A stretch of 64,000 bases of DNA from Chryseobacterium sp. YIM B08800 (GTDB lineage Bacteria > Bacteroidota > Bacteroidia > Flavobacteriales > Weeksellaceae): NCBI RefSeq assembly GCF_026163565.1, contig NZ_JAPDKN010000006.1, forward strand, positions 1-64,000, read 5' to 3'. A model generated the notes under the pieces. The model was not told where the DNA came from, did no database searches, and saw only the letters and a program-made list of their open reading frames with translations. Below are positions 25,208 through 34,802 of the stretch, in pieces. How positions within the stretch are numbered: position 1 is the first letter of the stretch; every line of letters starts with the position of its first letter. A program made the position numbers and the translations under genes.

Positions 25208-25960
25208 TTATTTTGTTAAATATTGCATCAATTTTGACAACCATCGTTTGTAAGGATAATAAAAAGGGATTGCTATATTGTGTTGTTTAAAAGCACTTAT
25301 AATTTCATTTTTCCCTTTTTTTATGTTTTCAAAACTTTTATTAGACTCGCCTCCCAATCTCATTTTTACGATATAGTCTTTTAAATAAAATGAATTAACA
25401 GAATACTTTTCCAGGAACCTTAACATTATTTCAAAATCTGCAGCAATTCTATAATTTAAATCAAAAGTACCATATTTGTTATAAATCTCTTTTTTGACAA
25501 AAAAAGCAGGATGAGCGGGATGCCAACCACCGCTAAATGGTCGCATTTTTCCGGTTTTCCAACTTCTAACAATTTTATCAGTTTCCAGTTCTTTCACATA
25601 ATAAAGATCAGCATACACAGAATCTACATTTTCCTTAATGAAAGTATCTGCAATTTTATCTAAGGAGGTATTGGTTGTATAAAAATCATCGGAGTTTAGT
25701 AACCCAACAATATCTCCAGTGGACATTCTTATACCTTTATTCATCGCATCATAGATTCCATTATCTTTTTCACTAACCCACCTCATTCTTCCCTTAAATA
25801 ATAGCTCGTAATGTTTAATAATATCAAGAGTTCTATCAGTAGAGCCTCCATCAATAATGATGTACTCAATATCTTGATATGTCTGATTTAAAACTGATTC
25901 AATAGCGGTTTTAAGATATTTTTCACTATTCCAGCAAACTGTGATAATACTTATCTTCAT
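25208..25960 (-). CDS. Family 2 glycosyltransferase (WcaA/colanic type)
   Basis: A GT-A fold glycosyltransferase with ISIITVCWNSEKYLKTAIES, YIIIDGGSTDRTLDII, the DxD-like site GLLNSDDF and GGWHPAHPAFFVKKEIY. It acts in the cytoplasm on nucleotide sugars to extend the lipid-linked unit; donor and acceptor cannot be told. The longer frame begins with TTG at 25975; the ATG at 25960 (MKISIITV) is the family start. It lies 18 bases after the epimerase gene. Confidence 0.88.
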   Translation of the reverse strand: MKISIITVCWNSEKYLKTAIESVLNQTYQDIEYIIIDGGSTDRTLDIIKHYELLFKGRMRWVSEKDNGIYDAMNKGIRMSTGDIVGLLNSDDFYTTNTSLDKIADTFIKENVDSVYADLYYVKELETDKIVRSWKTGKMRPFSGGWHPAHPAFFVKKEIYNKYGTFDLNYRIAADFEIMLRFLEKYSVNSFYLKDYIVKMRLGGESNKSFENIKKGKNEIISAFKQHNIAIPFYYPYKRWLSKLMQYLTK

Positions 25961-25978
25961 AAAGTTTTGGTGCAATTA

Positions 25979-26998
25979 TTAGATAGAAATAGTTTCTTGT
26001 CTTTTTAAGACCTGTTCAGAAACCCATTGATAAGTCTTTTCCATACCTACTCTTAGCGGCTGTGAAACTTCCCACCCAATTTGTTCTTTATATAGTTTAT
26101 TATGAGAATTTCTTCCTTTCACTCCTAAAGGACATTTAAAGCCATATTTTGCATAAAACTCTTCGCCTTCCAAATTCTTTATAGATAAATTTTTCTGTGA
26201 TATATCTATTGCTATTTGAGCTAATTCATTTATTGAAACCATCTCTTCGCTTCCAATATTAACTGGATCTCTAAAGTCTGAATCCATCAAACGTAAAACC
26301 GCTTCAATACATTCATCGATATACAAAAAAGATCTTGTTTGCTTTCCATTTCCCCAAACTTCTATTTTTCCACCATTTTTTTCTTCTGCTACTTTTCTGC
26401 ACATTGCTGCCGGAGATTTTTCTTTTCCTCCCTCCCAAGTTCCTTGTGGTCCAAAAATATTATGGAATCTGGCAATTCTTACATCTAAATTATAGTTTCT
26501 ATTATACGAAAGATAGAGCCTCTCAGAGAATAATTTTTCCCATCCATATTCAGAATCAGGATTTGCAGGATAAGCTGAGCTTTCTTCACAATTTGGATTG
26601 TTGGGATCTAGCTGATTGTGCTCAGGATACATACAAGCTGATGATGAATAAAAAACTTTTCCTACTTTTTTTATAACACATTCTCTCGCAACGTTTAAAT
26701 TAATAGTTGCTGAATTATGCATAACATCTGCATCGTGTTCACCTGTAAAAATATATAAAGCACCTCCCATATCTGCAGCTAACTGATACACTTCGTCAAC
26801 ACCCTCTTCTATAACGAGTTTAACTACAGCTGGATCAGTAAGATCTCCTACAATAAATTCATCACATATTTCAGAATGGTCGAAGTATTCGTGCTTTTTA
26901 ATATCACATATTCTTACATGATTTCCTTCACTTTTAAGCCTTTTCCCTAAATGACCACCAATAAAACCACCACCACCAAGTATAATAATTTTTTTCAT
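25979..26998 (-). CDS. GDP-mannose 3,5-epimerase-like NAD-dependent epimerase
   Basis: An extended short-chain dehydrogenase: GGGGFIGGHLGKRL (NAD-binding), YSSSACMYPE and the YGWEK catalytic Tyr-Lys. The blocks LAADMGGALYIF, RFHNIFGPQGTWEGGKEK and TRSFLYIDECIEAVLRLM closely follow GDP-mannose 3,5-epimerase, best known from plants, where it makes GDP-L-galactose. The match is from memory of that family, but it is unusually specific compared with generic epimerases. It would supply GDP-L-galactose or a related sugar to locus B. Length 339 is close to the plant enzyme core. The ATG at 26998 opens directly into the Rossmann strand. Confidence 0.75.
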   Translation of the reverse strand: MKKIIILGGGGFIGGHLGKRLKSEGNHVRICDIKKHEYFDHSEICDEFIVGDLTDPAVVKLVIEEGVDEVYQLAADMGGALYIFTGEHDADVMHNSATINLNVARECVIKKVGKVFYSSSACMYPEHNQLDPNNPNCEESSAYPANPDSEYGWEKLFSERLYLSYNRNYNLDVRIARFHNIFGPQGTWEGGKEKSPAAMCRKVAEEKNGGKIEVWGNGKQTRSFLYIDECIEAVLRLMDSDFRDPVNIGSEEMVSINELAQIAIDISQKNLSIKNLEGEEFYAKYGFKCPLGVKGRNSHNKLYKEQIGWEVSQPLRVGMEKTYQWVSEQVLKRQETISI

Positions 26999-27029
26999 AA
27001 TTGTTGTTTGTAAAATAAATTTAACAAAT

Positions 27030-27758
27030 TTAGTTATTTATTCTTTTTAATATATCTATTAATGCCTTACAAAAATAATATCTGGTTTTTATTTTTTTTA
27101 TAAAACTCCTTTTTTTTAAGCTAGTATTATTTTGATGAACGTTATAAATTAAAGTATCATCAGATAAGTGATGTATTGATTTCAATATATTGGCGTTCAT
27201 AGCAATCCATAAATCATGAGCCTCAATATACTTTGGAAAAGGCAAAATAGATTTTAAGAGTTGGCCGTCTAACATCATTGTACAACCATAATAAGCGGAT
27301 TTCCCCAAGAAAATCCTTTTTATATTTCCAAAATAATGTTTAGAATTTTGAGTTTTTAATTTTAAAAAATTTACTTTATTATCAGATTTATTATCTACTT
27401 GAAAATTGGAAGCTACTAACATAGTTTTTTCATTTTTCATAGTTTTGTAAAGCTTATTTAACCGGTCTTCGATCCAGATATCATCCTGATCAGTAAGACA
27501 TATAAAAGAGTTTTTTGATAAAGAAAGTGCTTTTTCGAATGTCTTTACATAACCGATATTTGTAGGATTCTCGTAAGTTTTTATATAATCACATTTAAAT
27601 GCATTTATAATCTGAACAGTATTATCTTTGGAACCATCATCTACTATAATTAATTCATCCCCTGGAATTAATTGGCTAATTATGGAACTTATCTGTTCTT
27701 TTATAAACTCTTTCCCATTATATGATGCCATACATATTGATATGTTTTCTCTCATCAT
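27030..27758 (-). CDS. Family 2 glycosyltransferase
   Basis: A GT-A glycosyltransferase of the rhamnosyl/galactosyl-type group, with ISICMASYNGKEFIKEQISS, LIIVDDGSKDNTVQII, ICLTDQDDIW (DxD metal site) and EAHDLWIAM. The longer frame starts at TTG (27767); the ATG at 27758 overlaps the upstream stop by 4 bases (ATGA), which argues for that start and for coupled translation. Confidence 0.85.
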   Translation of the reverse strand: MMRENISICMASYNGKEFIKEQISSIISQLIPGDELIIVDDGSKDNTVQIINAFKCDYIKTYENPTNIGYVKTFEKALSLSKNSFICLTDQDDIWIEDRLNKLYKTMKNEKTMLVASNFQVDNKSDNKVNFLKLKTQNSKHYFGNIKRIFLGKSAYYGCTMMLDGQLLKSILPFPKYIEAHDLWIAMNANILKSIHHLSDDTLIYNVHQNNTSLKKRSFIKKIKTRYYFCKALIDILKRINN

Positions 27759-28618
27759 AAGAAACAAAATATTCGTTTAGTAAAAAATTTCAATGTTTTA
27801 TATTTAGCTGAAAGCCTTATAAGATGAGGCAAATCTAAAAAGAAATTTATGGCTATATTATTGTTATTAATCTTTTTAAACACAAATAGATCATGTAAAA
27901 AAATATCATACCTGAAAAGTGCTTTATCTACTGAATTAGTTTCTGTAGAAAAAGTTTGATGTAACTGTATAGGAATTAAATTTATTTGAGCTACAACTTT
28001 TAAGATTCTGTTGATAAATTCATGATCACAAAAGTCTAAGCGCAATTTTTCATTATATCCTCCGACAAGAAAGAAAAGATCAGTTTTTATTAAAAGTCCA
28101 GAATTAATACATGTAATATTTTTAGAAAAAGAATTTTTTTCATTTATATTATCAAAATTTTTACATCTAAAGTTTGTATAAATGGAAGGAGAGAATATTT
28201 TATCTCCTGTCATTATTATCGGTACAGCAATCTCAAAATTCTTATTTTCAATATAATTTATATATGTTTCATAAAAATCTATAGGTAATTTAGTATCTTG
28301 ATCCAAAAAAACAATATATTCATATCCATATTGTAAAGCATAATCTGCTATCTGATTGTAAGCATAAGAAATTCCTGGATTATTTTTGTTATGCTCATAT
28401 TTAATATTTACACTTTCAAATTCATTTTCGTGTACGCTAACATCCCATTCATCTATATCTGTATTATCATAAATAAAAATATTCAGATTAGAGTTATCTA
28501 TCTTATCTATTTTTTTTTCCTTATTGTTAAAAGAAAATATTAAATCTGTAAAAGTTTCAGTCTTTTTAAAATTTTCCCGAAAACATACTATACTAAAAAG
28601 AATTTTATGCTTGTTCAT
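27755..28618 (-). CDS. Family 2 glycosyltransferase (rhamnosyltransferase-like)
   Basis: The 287-residue protein has the shortened GT-A layout of rhamnosyltransferase-like enzymes. An N-terminal strand lacks the classical nucleotide loop, NIFIYDNTD comes next, NNPGISYAYNQIADYAL follows, and EYIVFLDQDTKLP carries the DQD metal site. It resembles the next gene upstream (28623-29483) in all these blocks, so the two are probably old duplicates. Overlap of 4 bases with the downstream gene. Confidence 0.82.
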   Translation of the reverse strand: MNKHKILFSIVCFRENFKKTETFTDLIFSFNNKEKKIDKIDNSNLNIFIYDNTDIDEWDVSVHENEFESVNIKYEHNKNNPGISYAYNQIADYALQYGYEYIVFLDQDTKLPIDFYETYINYIENKNFEIAVPIIMTGDKIFSPSIYTNFRCKNFDNINEKNSFSKNITCINSGLLIKTDLFFLVGGYNEKLRLDFCDHEFINRILKVVAQINLIPIQLHQTFSTETNSVDKALFRYDIFLHDLFVFKKINNNNIAINFFLDLPHLIRLSAKYKTLKFFTKRIFCFL

Positions 28619-28622
28619 AGTA

Positions 28623-29483
28623 TCAAATCTTTTTTCTTAAAATAAATTTTGCGAAAAATAATTTTAAAAAATCACTTTTCTTTGTTTGTAATGTTAATTT
28701 TACAGTTCTATTAATTGCATACAAAAAAAACAGTAAACAATCTATCTTTTGAAATTTTTCAAAACCTGATAAATCATTTAAGAAAATTTTATATCTAAAT
28801 ATTAATTTTTGAAAATCTTTTTCAAATAGTGATAAATCTTGATAAGCAATTAAATCCAAAACATAATATTCTGAGTATTTCCTTTTATAGCGTTCTATAA
28901 ACTGAAAATCTGCACCATCAACTTTTACTTTATCATTATATCCATCTACAGCTAAAAAACTATTAAGTCCAATACAAAGACCACTATTAACAGGACCTGT
29001 TTTACTAAGTTTTTGCAAACCTGATTGAATGCTTTGGGTTCTTTTTCTTCTTTTTAAACTATATTTATAAGGAGATATAATTTCTCCTGTTTTTACTTTC
29101 AATATAGGTGCAAACAAAAAAATATTAGTATTTTCAGCAATAGCCTTTAAATATATTTGAATTGTAGTATTTGGAAATTCAGTATCCTGATCCAAAAGAA
29201 ACAACCATTTTTTTTCTTTCTTTTTTGCAAATTCAGCCGCTGTATTATAAGCAATGCTTAATCCCGAATTATTTGAATCATGAAAATATTCATATTCCCA
29301 AATATTATTAATATTTATTTTTTGGGGTTCTTTACTATTATCATATATAAAAATTGAAACTTTACTTTCTAAATCCATCATATTAACTGATTTAGAAATA
29401 TCTTTAAAACTAACACTATTTTCAAGCGTTTCATTATAAAGAACTATTACAAACTGAATATCATTTAAAATTGAATTTACCAT
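28623..29483 (-). CDS. Family 2 glycosyltransferase, paralogue of the neighbour
   Basis: The 286-residue protein has the same plan as the downstream gene: IQFVIVLYNETLENSV, SIFIYDNSKEPQ, NNSGLSIAYNTAAEFA and WLFLLDQDTEFP. The C-terminal half differs more, which suggests different acceptors. The ATG at 29483 lies 17 bases after the EpsG-like gene. Confidence 0.82.
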   Translation of the reverse strand: MVNSILNDIQFVIVLYNETLENSVSFKDISKSVNMMDLESKVSIFIYDNSKEPQKININNIWEYEYFHDSNNSGLSIAYNTAAEFAKKKEKKWLFLLDQDTEFPNTTIQIYLKAIAENTNIFLFAPILKVKTGEIISPYKYSLKRRKRTQSIQSGLQKLSKTGPVNSGLCIGLNSFLAVDGYNDKVKVDGADFQFIERYKRKYSEYYVLDLIAYQDLSLFEKDFQKLIFRYKIFLNDLSGFEKFQKIDCLLFFLYAINRTVKLTLQTKKSDFLKLFFAKFILRKKI

Positions 29484-29500
29484 AGATATATTAAATAATA

Positions 29501-30673
29501 TTATGATTTACGCCACATTTTAATCAAATACATTTCTCGTTCTTTCGTATTTTTTTTATCTAATACACTTTCATAGGGAAAATACACTTTATAAAAAAAA
29601 TATTTATTATCAATATTAGCTGTAAAAAACTTAATCCAAATAATACTAAAAAGAAATAAAAAGCAGCTTAGTATTACTGTTTTCTTTAAAAAATATGATT
29701 TAAATTTAAATGATTTCTCATATAAAAAATTAGATATAAAAACAATTAACGGTATATAAAGATAATTATTTAGTCTATCAAAACCAATCATTACCTGTGA
29801 TAAGATCGAAATCCATAAAATTAAAATTAACATCCAATCATAAAGATTTTCTTCAACCTTATTTTTAGCATAATAAAATAAAAACGGAATAAACACTATT
29901 ACTCTAACAAAGTAAAAAAAGATAGTTCCCAATATACTAAATTCTATTTCAGAATATCCTTCTCCTTTTTTTTGCATTGATTCGGTTACTAATAAAATTT
30001 TAATAAAATCTATAAAGATTACCCTCCCTATTAAAATAGGAATTGAGGCTATAAGTGAAAAAATAATTAGATTCTTAGTTAACTTTAAGAGTTTCGCAAA
30101 AGGTAGAAAAAAAAGAAATACAGCTGAGATATGAAAGCTAAAAGCAATTATGCAAAATAAATAATATGGTATCCACTTATTTTTTATAAAATATTTATAT
30201 GAGAGTAAAAAACAACAAATAGAAAACATTTCTCTTTGTATTTCATAACCAAAATAAAAATATACTATAAAAATATACGCTATAAATATAGCTGTAAAAG
30301 GTTGTTTTGAGTACTTTTTAATAAACATAAAGAATACTACATTAAATATTATCGCATGTATAAACTGATAAAAATAATACCCTTTATCTATTATTTTACA
30401 CAAAGCTACAAACAGTAAATAACTTGGTTGAAAGTTATTTTCATTATGATCACTAAAAGTATATTGAAAAAAATTATTAATATTGGGTAAGTATTTGTAA
30501 ATATACTCATAAGTCAAAGAATCTCCACCAACTTTGTATCTTAATCCCATCATTAAAGTACAAACTATAAAAACAAAAAAATAATAAAAGTTTCTAAGGA
30601 ATGTATTTTTTTTATAATCAAAATGAAATACTCCAAAAAGTAATAAGATAAAAATAATAGAATATATTAACAT
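29501..30673 (-). CDS. EpsG-family polysaccharide polymerase (Wzy role, locus B)
   Basis: A 390-residue inner-membrane protein with about ten hydrophobic segments. The N-terminal region has LMMGLRYKVGGDSLTYEYIY, matching the R-x-G-x-D-x-x-x-Y block of EpsG-type polymerases, and a later loop has YFGYEIQREMFSICCFLL. In Wzx/Wzy systems such proteins join repeat units at the periplasmic face. A second polymerase candidate is at 47221-48396, which fits the view that two loci are present. Confidence 0.8.
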   Translation of the reverse strand: MLIYSIIFILLLFGVFHFDYKKNTFLRNFYYFFVFIVCTLMMGLRYKVGGDSLTYEYIYKYLPNINNFFQYTFSDHNENNFQPSYLLFVALCKIIDKGYYFYQFIHAIIFNVVFFMFIKKYSKQPFTAIFIAYIFIVYFYFGYEIQREMFSICCFLLSYKYFIKNKWIPYYLFCIIAFSFHISAVFLFFLPFAKLLKLTKNLIIFSLIASIPILIGRVIFIDFIKILLVTESMQKKGEGYSEIEFSILGTIFFYFVRVIVFIPFLFYYAKNKVEENLYDWMLILILWISILSQVMIGFDRLNNYLYIPLIVFISNFLYEKSFKFKSYFLKKTVILSCFLFLFSIIWIKFFTANIDNKYFFYKVYFPYESVLDKKNTKEREMYLIKMWRKS

Positions 30674-30675
30674 TT

Positions 30676-32157
30676 CTAACTTTTATTTTTAATTACATAT
30701 CGACTAAACAGTTCTATAGTTATTTCTTCTTTACTTATTAAAAGAGTTAAAAAATAAACAATAAAAAACGAACTGGATGCTGCAAAAAACAGAAAAATAT
30801 CGGATTGATTAAATGCAAAAAAATTCAAAATAAATAAAAATAATAGCAGCAAACCACTGTTAATTAAAAAAATTTTTTTCAAATTTTCACTCATAATTTT
30901 TTTTACTAATTTTCTTTTCTTTATATAATAAAGCATAACTATTATAGCTAAAATCTCAACAAACACTGCAGTGAATGCTGCACCATTATGTTTAAATAGT
31001 TTAATAATAAATAAATTAATTATTACACTAAAAACAGCAGAATATATTGTAGCCTTAGTATATAAAGATTCTTTTCCTTGTGGATATAATATTAAAAAAC
31101 CTAAAAAATAGGCAAAACTGACAATAATACATAATGGTGACAAAATTTTAATTGTAAGAATTGTTTGCTCAAATTCAACTCCGCCCATAATATTAACTAT
31201 TCCTTTTGAAAAAAGAAAAAAATAACTCGAAAATGGAAGTGATAAAATAAACAAAACATTTAGAGTTTTTAATAAATATTTATTATACTCTTCTATATTA
31301 TTAGTATATAAATATGATAATCTTGGCAGTGTAACAGCTCCTATTATTGTAATTAAAACAATAGAATTTCTAATTAACTTATTTGCTAATGAATAATAAC
31401 CTACGTACTTATCTCCGTAAAAAAAACCTATTAAAAAATTATCCAGCTGGACATAAATAGTTACTGATATTGTTGCTACAAATATTGTAAGTATTGGCTT
31501 TATATGCCTCTTTAATCTAATAGATCTAAAAGGGATTTTTTCTTTTAAAATTTTATTACCTACAAAAATAAAATTTAAAATATTAGCAGAAAAACTAAAT
31601 ACGGCTATTAAAAATCCATATGATTTATAATCTGTAGGAGCATTAATTAAGTGAAAAATCAAAAATATAGTCAAAGACCTGATTATCAAAGACCTAATAG
31701 TTACAAAACCTTGTTTTTCTATCCCTTGAAAATACCATTCTAATCCTACATTATTCAAAAATACCATGCCTGTCATCGTAATAATCAGATTTTTGTAATC
31801 ATTAAAAAAACTTAGTTGTAAAATGACAGCAAAAATTATAAAATATGATATAATTGTTGTAATAAACAATATGATTAATAATTCTAAAACAATTTTATAA
31901 AGTTCTTTATTATTATGTCTGTTTTTGGACACTTCACGGATACCATACATTGGAATTCCCAAAGCAGAAAATAAAACAAAATAATTTATTATAGTATAAA
32001 CATACTCTACTTTCCCAATATATTCTACTCCTAAAACACGATTAAGATAAGGCATCGTAACTATACCTAGTATTACGGCAGATAGAACCCTTAAGACATT
32101 TAAAATAAAATTGATTTTTATATTTGGCTCTTTGCTTATTTTACTATTTATCTGCAT
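30676..32157 (-). CDS. Oligosaccharide flippase (Wzx, locus B)
   Basis: A MOP-superfamily (MATE-like) transporter with about 12-14 membrane helices; KINFILNVLRVLSAVILGIV opens the first pair, and GVEYIGKVEYVYTIINYFVL and GIPMYGIREVSK are typical of polysaccharide flippases. It would move the lipid-linked repeat unit to the periplasmic side. The longer frame uses GTG at 32190; the ATG at 32157 (MQINSKISK), 11 bases after the upstream stop, is preferred. Confidence 0.88.
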   Translation of the reverse strand: MQINSKISKEPNIKINFILNVLRVLSAVILGIVTMPYLNRVLGVEYIGKVEYVYTIINYFVLFSALGIPMYGIREVSKNRHNNKELYKIVLELLIILFITTIISYFIIFAVILQLSFFNDYKNLIITMTGMVFLNNVGLEWYFQGIEKQGFVTIRSLIIRSLTIFLIFHLINAPTDYKSYGFLIAVFSFSANILNFIFVGNKILKEKIPFRSIRLKRHIKPILTIFVATISVTIYVQLDNFLIGFFYGDKYVGYYSLANKLIRNSIVLITIIGAVTLPRLSYLYTNNIEEYNKYLLKTLNVLFILSLPFSSYFFLFSKGIVNIMGGVEFEQTILTIKILSPLCIIVSFAYFLGFLILYPQGKESLYTKATIYSAVFSVIINLFIIKLFKHNGAAFTAVFVEILAIIVMLYYIKKRKLVKKIMSENLKKIFLINSGLLLLFLFILNFFAFNQSDIFLFFAASSSFFIVYFLTLLISKEEITIELFSRYVIKNKS

Positions 32158-32168
32158 AAAATATATAG

Positions 32169-34520
32169 TTATCTGAAGAATTGCCACCACTTTTTCTCTT
32201 CAGCATGATAGCCATATCCGAATTTATTACCATATCCAAAGTTGGATTCTTTTACTCCATTTAAAATAATTCCAACATTTTTAAGCTTATTGCTTTCAAT
32301 AGAATTATTTAAAAAATCTATATAACTTTTTTCAGTAACTTCAGATCTTGTAACGTATACAATTGCATCACTTTCATTTACAATAAGGAAAGAATCTGTA
32401 ACTAATAAAAGCGGAGCAGAATCTAAAACAATATACTTGTATTTATTTTGTGATTTAATAATTGATAACAATTCATTTAACCTACCATTCTGCAAAAGAT
32501 CTGTAGGATTAGGAGGAATTGACCCTGAATATATAAAATCACAGTTTTCATTATAACCACTTGGGTGAATAATGTTATTTACATTAGTTTCTTCTCCGCT
32601 CAAAAATTCTGTCAATCCTTTCGCTAATTTCATGGCAGGATTGTAACGCTGTAATTGCGGGTTTCTTATATCAGCTCCAATTACCAGAACTTTATCTCGA
32701 GATGAAGCTAAAACAATTGATAAATTGGTTGATATAAATGTTTTTCCTTCTCCCTTTACAGATGAAGTTACCAAAATTACATTTGAAGAATCTTTAACCG
32801 ATAATAAAAATTTAAGATTTGTTACAAATATTCTAAATGCTTCCGCCATAGGCGAAACATCATTAAAGCTTACAAGCGAATTCTCTTGATTCCGAAATCT
32901 AGGAATCTCTGCGATTACCGGAATCTCAGTGAGCTTACTAAGATCATTCCTTTTAACTATTTTACTTTGTAAAAGCTCTTTTATATAAATAAATAAGAAT
33001 GGTATTACGATACCTAATACAAGAGAAATTGCCAGAATAACCATCTTTTTTGGTGAAACAGGCTTCTTACCTACAAATGCTTTATCAATTACCCTCGCTT
33101 TTTCTGCTGTAATTTCCATTGTTATTGCTGCTTCCTCTCTTTTTTGCAAAAGTAGCAGATAAAGGTTTTCTTTTATCTGCTGCTGTCTTTCTATGCTTCT
33201 GAATAGTTTTTCTTGAGCAGGTATTTTACCAATCATTTGTTCAGAACCTCCCAGTTGAGTTTCAACTTTTCTTTTTGCTAATTCTAAGGAAGTCGCATTT
33301 TTTTGTAAAGATTCTGCCAAAGAAGACTTTAAATCAACAATTTGTTTATTTGCTTCTTTTATAAGTGGATTATCAGGAGTGGCATTTTCCAAATATTTAT
33401 TCCTCTGTAAAACAAGCGTATTATATTCTTGTATAGATCTTACAGCTGCTTCATTTTCTAATCCAATATTAATAGGTAAAACATCTCCGTTACCTTTTTT
33501 ATATAAAATGTTTTGAAGAATTTTATTAAGTTCAAGTTGAGTTCCTAATTCTAATATTTGAGCTTTACTTTGCTCTTTTAATTGAAGATTAATTTTTGCC
33601 TCAGTAGGTAAATCTACAATATTATTACTAGATTTATAATCTTCTTTCTGAGTTTCTACATCCCCTAATTCTTTTGATATTATTCTGATCCTGCTGTCAA
33701 TAAAATCTTTTGTTTTTTTTGATTCAACATTTTTATCTAGAATTGCATATCCATTATACTGCCTTACAATACTATTTAGGAAGTCTTTTGCTTTGTCTTT
33801 ATTTTGAAAATCTACCCCTAAACCAATAACTGTAGCATCCATATCAACCAAATCTACTTTTAAAGCTTCTTGAAAATCAATAATTGTAGTTTCCAAATTA
33901 GCATAAGTAAAATATACCTCGTCCATTTCCATCTTTTTAGGAATATGGAAATTAATATTTTTAGTAATAATTATATTTGCAAAAGGAAGACTTATAGTTC
34001 TATTAAAAGAACTTTTAATATCTTGTTCCCATTCTTTACTTGAAAGTATAATTTCATTTCCCTTAGAAGTAATTTTTATGGGCTTTTTTGGTCCTTCCTC
34101 ATCTGGTTTCTCTCCAATTACATTAATAATATATGGACTGGTCTTACCGTATAATTCGACATCATGCCAAGTTTGTTTAGCATATACAGGAGTTTGAAAA
34201 TTATATTGTTTTACAACATCTTCAATAATAGTTCTAGACTTAAATATTTCCAATTCATTTTCTATACTATTGGTCCCCATTCCTGTAAATGCGCCTAGAC
34301 TTTGAAGAACACCAAAATCACCAGATGCTGAAGACATTTTTTTCGCATCTTTTATTAATACTGATGTTTGAGTTTTATAAACCGGAGTGGTAGATTTTAT
34401 ATTATAAATTGCCAAAATCAGCATTAGGAAGGTTATGCCTACAAAATATTTCCAATTTTTTATATAAGGAGCAATAATTTCTTTTACTTCAGTTTCTTCT
34501 TTTAAGTACTTTTTATCCAT
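32169..34520 (-). CDS. Wzc-type co-polymerase and tyrosine kinase (locus B)
   Basis: The 783-residue inner-membrane protein controls chain length and export. It has a Wzz domain at the N-terminus (membrane helix near residues 25-43, GTNSIENELEIFKSR), a long coiled periplasmic region, a second helix near residue 505 and a cytoplasmic BY-kinase. The kinase has Walker [11 protein letters not shown], Walker A' VLVIGADIRNP and Walker B IVLDSAP. The tail is Tyr/Gly-rich (NFGYGNKFGYGYHAEEKKWW), the autophosphorylation cluster. It closely resembles the locus A copy (55239-57614). Confidence 0.93.
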   Translation of the reverse strand: MDKKYLKEETEVKEIIAPYIKNWKYFVGITFLMLILAIYNIKSTTPVYKTQTSVLIKDAKKMSSASGDFGVLQSLGAFTGMGTNSIENELEIFKSRTIIEDVVKQYNFQTPVYAKQTWHDVELYGKTSPYIINVIGEKPDEEGPKKPIKITSKGNEIILSSKEWEQDIKSSFNRTISLPFANIIITKNINFHIPKKMEMDEVYFTYANLETTIIDFQEALKVDLVDMDATVIGLGVDFQNKDKAKDFLNSIVRQYNGYAILDKNVESKKTKDFIDSRIRIISKELGDVETQKEDYKSSNNIVDLPTEAKINLQLKEQSKAQILELGTQLELNKILQNILYKKGNGDVLPINIGLENEAAVRSIQEYNTLVLQRNKYLENATPDNPLIKEANKQIVDLKSSLAESLQKNATSLELAKRKVETQLGGSEQMIGKIPAQEKLFRSIERQQQIKENLYLLLLQKREEAAITMEITAEKARVIDKAFVGKKPVSPKKMVILAISLVLGIVIPFLFIYIKELLQSKIVKRNDLSKLTEIPVIAEIPRFRNQENSLVSFNDVSPMAEAFRIFVTNLKFLLSVKDSSNVILVTSSVKGEGKTFISTNLSIVLASSRDKVLVIGADIRNPQLQRYNPAMKLAKGLTEFLSGEETNVNNIIHPSGYNENCDFIYSGSIPPNPTDLLQNGRLNELLSIIKSQNKYKYIVLDSAPLLLVTDSFLIVNESDAIVYVTRSEVTEKSYIDFLNNSIESNKLKNVGIILNGVKESNFGYGNKFGYGYHAEEKKWWQFFR

Positions 34521-34570
34521 CTTTCCGGATTATCATTCAATTACGTTATTTCAATTACATTTGAAATCTG

Positions 34571-34578
34571 CAAATATA
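34571..34578 (-). promoter_or_regulatory. Possible -7 element upstream of wzc (locus B)
   Basis: TATATTTG on the minus strand lies 50 bases before the wzc ATG. The 34521-34712 gap is AT-rich with no other supported feature. No -33 at the right spacing. Confidence 0.35.
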
Positions 34579-34712
34579 TATTTATTTTTACAAATAAGCT
34601 TTTATTATTATTCTAACTTACTACTTTTTCATCTAAATATTCACATTTTTTTTATTTCATAGGTTTTATTATTCCAATTCTTGTATGATCACTTCTCCAC
34701 TATTATTCAACT

Positions 34713-34802
34713 TTATACTCCGTCACACCGCTCTTTATATACTGGTCGTGTCGCCCTAATTCCAGCATAAATATCTAGTCTCAACTTTTTATTAAGCACC
34801 AT
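34713..34802 (-). pseudogene. Short coupled ORF, likely remnant of a lost gene
   Basis: An ATG overlaps the stop of the sugar-transferase gene (TAATG) and opens a 29-codon frame, beginning MVLNKKLRLDIYAG. One base away, another frame continues as GRHDQYIKSGVTEYKVE before its stop, which reads like the natural end of a protein. The DNA here is clearly richer in GC than its surroundings. The pattern suggests what is left of a deleted or frameshifted gene once translated together with the transferase. No family recognised. Confidence 0.4.

Noticed and set aside
26335..26676. 113-residue plus-strand ORF
   Set aside because: Antisense to the well-supported epimerase gene; Phe/Leu-rich shadow.
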